In this document: positions 15,815-18,485 of the stretch, piece by piece
Numbering within the stretch: position 1 is the stretch's first letter
Layout of the letters: the number at the start of each line of letters is the position of its first letter
Source of the DNA: Palsa-147 sp049279675
Lineage (GTDB): Bacteria > Acidobacteriota > Terriglobia > Acidiferrales > UBA7541
NCBI GenBank assembly: GCA_049279675.1
Contig: JBAPOP010000152.1
Span: 1-18,485 of the forward strand
Length of the DNA stretch: 18,485 bases
Direction: 5' to 3'
The notes under the pieces: generated by a model
What the model was told of the DNA's origin: nothing
What the model saw: the letters and a program-made list of their open reading frames with translations, nothing else
Database searches by the model: none
Made by a program: the position numbers and the translations under genes

Positions 15815-17361
15815 TGGACCAGATAATTCACATTTTCAAGAAGGACGTGCGTCATCACTGGCTGGAGATTTCAGTGTCGGTGGCCTTGCTCGTCACATTC
15901 GCGTGGCTCGAGCCGTCCAACTGGACCCCCGTGGCGATGTTTTCGGAGTGGGAACGGTTCCTGGCGGGATTGGTTCCGACTCTCGTGCCGATTTCCTGGG
16001 TTCTCCTGATAACGCGAGTTATTCAGGGGGAGAGCCTCGTTGGCGACCAACAATTCTGGATTACGCGACCATATGATTGGAAGAAATTATTGGCAGCGAA
16101 ATTGCTTTTCGTGTTTACGTTTGTTTACGTTCCCCTTCTAGTCTTCGACGTTTATCTTTTGAAAAGAGCCTCGTTCGGTGTGTTTCCCCATCTTCACGGA
16201 CTGGCCTACATTCTAGGGTTTCTGACAGTGTTACTCATTCTGCCCGCGGCAGCGATCGCGGTTGTGACGAGGAGTATCGGGCAGGTCGTGCTCGTGATAT
16301 TGGGCATTCTGGTCTACATCATCGCGATCGCCAGCGTAATACAGTACGTACCGAACCTGGGCATCTCTCGAGCAGAATCACCTACGGGTTTCGTCGCCGT
16401 TCTGACTGTTGTGGCAACGTGCATGGTGGTCGTAGTTCGGCAATACGCGACGCGGGTGACGGCCAAGTCGTGGGCGATATTGATTGCCGGGGCTTTGGCC
16501 ATGCCGGTCATAGTTGCGGCGTCGCCTTATCGGATTCTTATTGCTCATGCGTACCCGAGGAGGACGGTCGGGCAGCAACTTCCGGTAGTGTTCACTTTTG
16601 ACCCGGCAAAGCCAAATCCTGATAAGGAATTCTGGTACAACGCGAAAAAAAACGTGGGTGTGCGGCTTCGGCTAATTGTATCGGGGGTGAGCCGGGATAC
16701 CTTCGCCGTCGTGGATGGAACATCGATCACGATTCAGGCGCCTGGGGGGACGAAGTGGACTTCTGGCTGGCTAAGCGGCGGGCCGAATTTGGGCTGGGAT
16801 ACTCCGAATTCCAGCACGGACATTGCGATTGATGAAAAGTTTTTCGACAGCGTCCAATCCACGCCAGTTCATATACACATGAGTTTTGCCGTCGCCACTT
16901 TCCGCAGTATTGGCTCTCAGAACGTGATCGTCGCGTCCAACTCCTTTAATTTCCCGGGAGGCGGGCGGTGCTCGCTCAATCCGGTCAGCTCATCTGAGAT
17001 CTGGTGTTTGTTCCCGCTCGCTCGACCGTTTGTTACCGTGCGCGCCACGGCAGGAAACACGGGCTGTTCGTCTCAGAAAAACGATGTTGCGATACCTCCC
17101 GGTACGGTAGTCCAAGAGCTAATTTGGAACCGGGACGCGGATCCTGCGGAACCCGCGATTCGATCCGTCATTGTCGAACGCGTGCAGTTTTCGGATTGGG
17201 ACGCGGAGACGAAACGAAGCCGCGAGCTGACCTTATGCCCGGGAGCACCATTGACGGTAACAAAAATGGAGGAGTCGGAACGCTTTCAGAGCGAACTGGA
17301 AATTGACGATGTCCGCCTAAGCGACTACGAGCTCAAGGCCAAGACCTGGGGACAAGACTGA
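15814..17361 (+). CDS. ABC transporter permease with large C-terminal extracytoplasmic domain
   Basis: The ATG at 15814 (a GTG lies one codon earlier) gives 515 residues; GGGGCGGAG just upstream serves as ribosome-binding site. The first ~245 residues hold about six or seven hydrophobic helices (near 16-33, 50-70, 94-115, 130-155, 160-182, 192-212, 220-242). The last ~270 residues are soluble and beta-rich, with several cysteines that could form disulfides (RCSLN, EIWCLF, TGCSS, LCPG). A motif GDQQFWITRPYDWKKLLAAK follows the second helix, as in ABC-2-like permeases of acidobacterial gntR operons. The substrate is not readable. It is the last gene of the three-gene operon and may form a homodimer with two ATPases. 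Confidence 0.88.
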   Translation: MDQIIHIFKKDVRHHWLEISVSVALLVTFAWLEPSNWTPVAMFSEWERFLAGLVPTLVPISWVLLITRVIQGESLVGDQQFWITRPYDWKKLLAAKLLFVFTFVYVPLLVFDVYLLKRASFGVFPHLHGLAYILGFLTVLLILPAAAIAVVTRSIGQVVLVILGILVYIIAIASVIQYVPNLGISRAESPTGFVAVLTVVATCMVVVVRQYATRVTAKSWAILIAGALAMPVIVAASPYRILIAHAYPRRTVGQQLPVVFTFDPAKPNPDKEFWYNAKKNVGVRLRLIVSGVSRDTFAVVDGTSITIQAPGGTKWTSGWLSGGPNLGWDTPNSSTDIAIDEKFFDSVQSTPVHIHMSFAVATFRSIGSQNVIVASNSFNFPGGGRCSLNPVSSSEIWCLFPLARPFVTVRATAGNTGCSSQKNDVAIPPGTVVQELIWNRDADPAEPAIRSVIVERVQFSDWDAETKRSRELTLCPGAPLTVTKMEESERFQSELEIDDVRLSDYELKAKTWGQD

Positions 17362-17395
17362 GGCGTTGAAGTGGATCGTCCGCATAAGATTTTGG

Positions 17396-17429
17396 GAGTC
17401 GAGTTCCGCCGCCAGCGGAACTTGGACTC
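17396..17429. terminator. Hairpin between convergent permease and secA genes
   Basis: GAGTC (17396-17400) + GTTCCGC (17403-17409) pair with GCGGAAC (17415-17421) + GACTC (17425-17429) around a 5-nt loop CGCCA, with a small internal loop. It sits between two converging stops, so it may end both messages. Neither side has a good T-run, so an intrinsic terminator is only likely, not certain. Confidence 0.5.
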
Positions 17430-17444
17430 GGGGTAGCCGGATAC

Positions 17445-18485
17445 TCACGCGGTGGCGCCGTGGCACTTTTTGTATTTTTTGCCTGAGCCGCAGGGGCAGG
17501 GGTCGTTGCGGCCAACTTTGGCGCCGGCGCGAACGGGTTTGGGGGCTTCGGCCTGAGCGGGGCCGGCCTGGTATTGGAGATTTTGCTGGGTGCGCTGCTG
17601 GCGGCGCTCGATGCGCTGCTGAATCTCGAGTGGCTTGGGACGCGGAGGCCCATCTTGCGGGCCGCCGGAGGGTTCCGCTGGGCGCTCGCCCTCGGCGGGA
17701 CGAACCAGGAAGAGGAACCGCACGGCTTCCGTATCAATTCGCCCCATCATGTCTTCGAATAGCGTGAAGGCTTCTTTCTTGAATTCGACGAGCGGATCTT
17801 TCTGGCCGTAGCCGCGCAGGCCAATGCCTTCCTTCAAGTGATCGAGAGTGAGCAGATGGTCTTTCCACTGGCCATCGACGATATCGAGAAGAATTCGGCG
17901 TTCGAGCCAGCGCATCACCTGCGCCCCGAAGAGCTTTTCTTTTTCTTCGTAGCGCTCGATCACTTTATCGGCAAGCGCGTCGCCAAGTTGATCGTGATTC
18001 AGCGAGGCGAGGTCGAGGCCGACGGCCTTCACGTCAATTCCGAATTGATTCAGGATTTCGTTTGAGAATTGCGTGGTGTTCCAGTTGCCGGGATGCTGCT
18101 CGCGCGGGCAGAAGGTGTCGACGAGATCGAGCGCGATTTCTTCGCCGCGCTCGAGGACGAATTCTTTTTGGTCGGCGCCTTCTAGGACGGCGCGGCGCAT
18201 TGAATAAATCGTCTCGCGCTGCTTGTTCATCACGTCGTCGTATTCGAGGAGGTGCTTGCGGGCTTCGAAATTTTGCGCTTCGACGGCCATCTGCGCGTTC
18301 TCGATGCGCTTGCTGATGAGCTTGGACTCGATCGGAACGCCTTCCGTCATGCCAAGCCAGTGCATCATGGCTTTTACTTTTTCGCCGCCGAAGATGCGCA
18401 GGAGATCGTCTTCGAGCGAGAGGAAAAACCGCGAAGAGCCGGGATCGCCCTGGCGGCCGGCGCGGCCGCGAAGCTGATTGTCAAT
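17445..18485 (-). CDS. secA: Protein translocase ATPase SecA, C-terminal part (5' end outside window)
   Basis: The frame is open from the right edge, and 346 residues are visible. It begins inside NBD2 with helicase motif VI-like residues QLRGRAGRQGDPGSSR and the following FFLSLEDDLLRIF. Next come the helical scaffold and wing region (ARKHLLEYDDVMNKQR; LLDIVDGQWKDHLLTLDHLKEGI; LRGYGQKDPLVEFKKEAF), a Gln/Pro-rich linker, and the terminal zinc-binding motif NDPCPCGSGKKYKKCHG. SecA powers export of preproteins through SecYEG. Internal ATGs such as at 18368 are not starts. Nothing in the visible part is broken. Confidence 0.97.
   Translation of the reverse strand: MDNQLRGRAGRQGDPGSSRFFLSLEDDLLRIFGGEKVKAMMHWLGMTEGVPIESKLISKRIENAQMAVEAQNFEARKHLLEYDDVMNKQRETIYSMRRAVLEGADQKEFVLERGEEIALDLVDTFCPREQHPGNWNTTQFSNEILNQFGIDVKAVGLDLASLNHDQLGDALADKVIERYEEKEKLFGAQVMRWLERRILLDIVDGQWKDHLLTLDHLKEGIGLRGYGQKDPLVEFKKEAFTLFEDMMGRIDTEAVRFLFLVRPAEGERPAEPSGGPQDGPPRPKPLEIQQRIERRQQRTQQNLQYQAGPAQAEAPKPVRAGAKVGRNDPCPCGSGKKYKKCHGATA

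Overview
The window looks like a chromosomal segment of an Acidobacteriota bacterium, probably of the Terriglobia/Koribacter-type soil lineages. This is inferred from moderately high GC, DUF4382-type and DUF4097-type exported proteins, a WD40-caspase fusion, a YtrA-type GntR/ABC operon with a large ectodomain permease, and the overall gene style. No rRNA, tRNA, transposase, integrase or CRISPR array was seen.

Layout. (1) 1-4233: a secreted, probably lipid-anchored protein with an internal duplication (+) converges with only 8 bp of spacing on a 970-residue exported WD40 / Ig-like / caspase protein (-). (2) 4543-6528: a soluble hybrid histidine kinase (PAS-PAS-HisKA-HATPase-REC). (3) 6643-8474: a small helical ORF, then a probable restriction-modification pair: an SPPY-type (likely N4-cytosine) DNA methyltransferase (+) and a convergent candidate PD-(D/E)XK endonuclease (-) whose stop codons abut in the palindrome TGATCA. 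(4) 8511-9300: a gene-free repeat island with three divergent copies of a ~82-bp element and two hairpin units with a conserved loop. (5) 9414-10927: a DUF4382/DUF5666-like lipoprotein with a strong terminator. (6) 11021-11371: a small Mpo1-like (DUF962) membrane protein. (7) 11426-13083, minus strand: a Cys/His-containing small protein, an RsbW/SpoIIAB-like anti-sigma kinase, and a membrane-anchored protein with a possible degenerate Rieske-like fold. (8) 13232-14221 (-): an exported DUF4097-like solenoid. (9) 14487-17361 (+): a tightly coupled gntR(ytrA)-ATPase-permease operon, with an inverted repeat at the promoter and a possibly leaderless GTG start. (10) 17445-18485 (-): the C-terminal third of SecA, cut by the window edge.

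Themes. Cell-envelope proteins dominate. Genome-defence or conflict functions (candidate R-M pair, caspase-like protease) and regulation (hybrid kinase, anti-sigma kinase, GntR repressor) are the other threads. The best candidates for something undescribed are the ~82-bp repeat family with mutually exclusive hairpins, the candidate endonuclease, and the ligand-poor Rieske-like protein. All functional calls come from reading motifs by eye; no database search was run.
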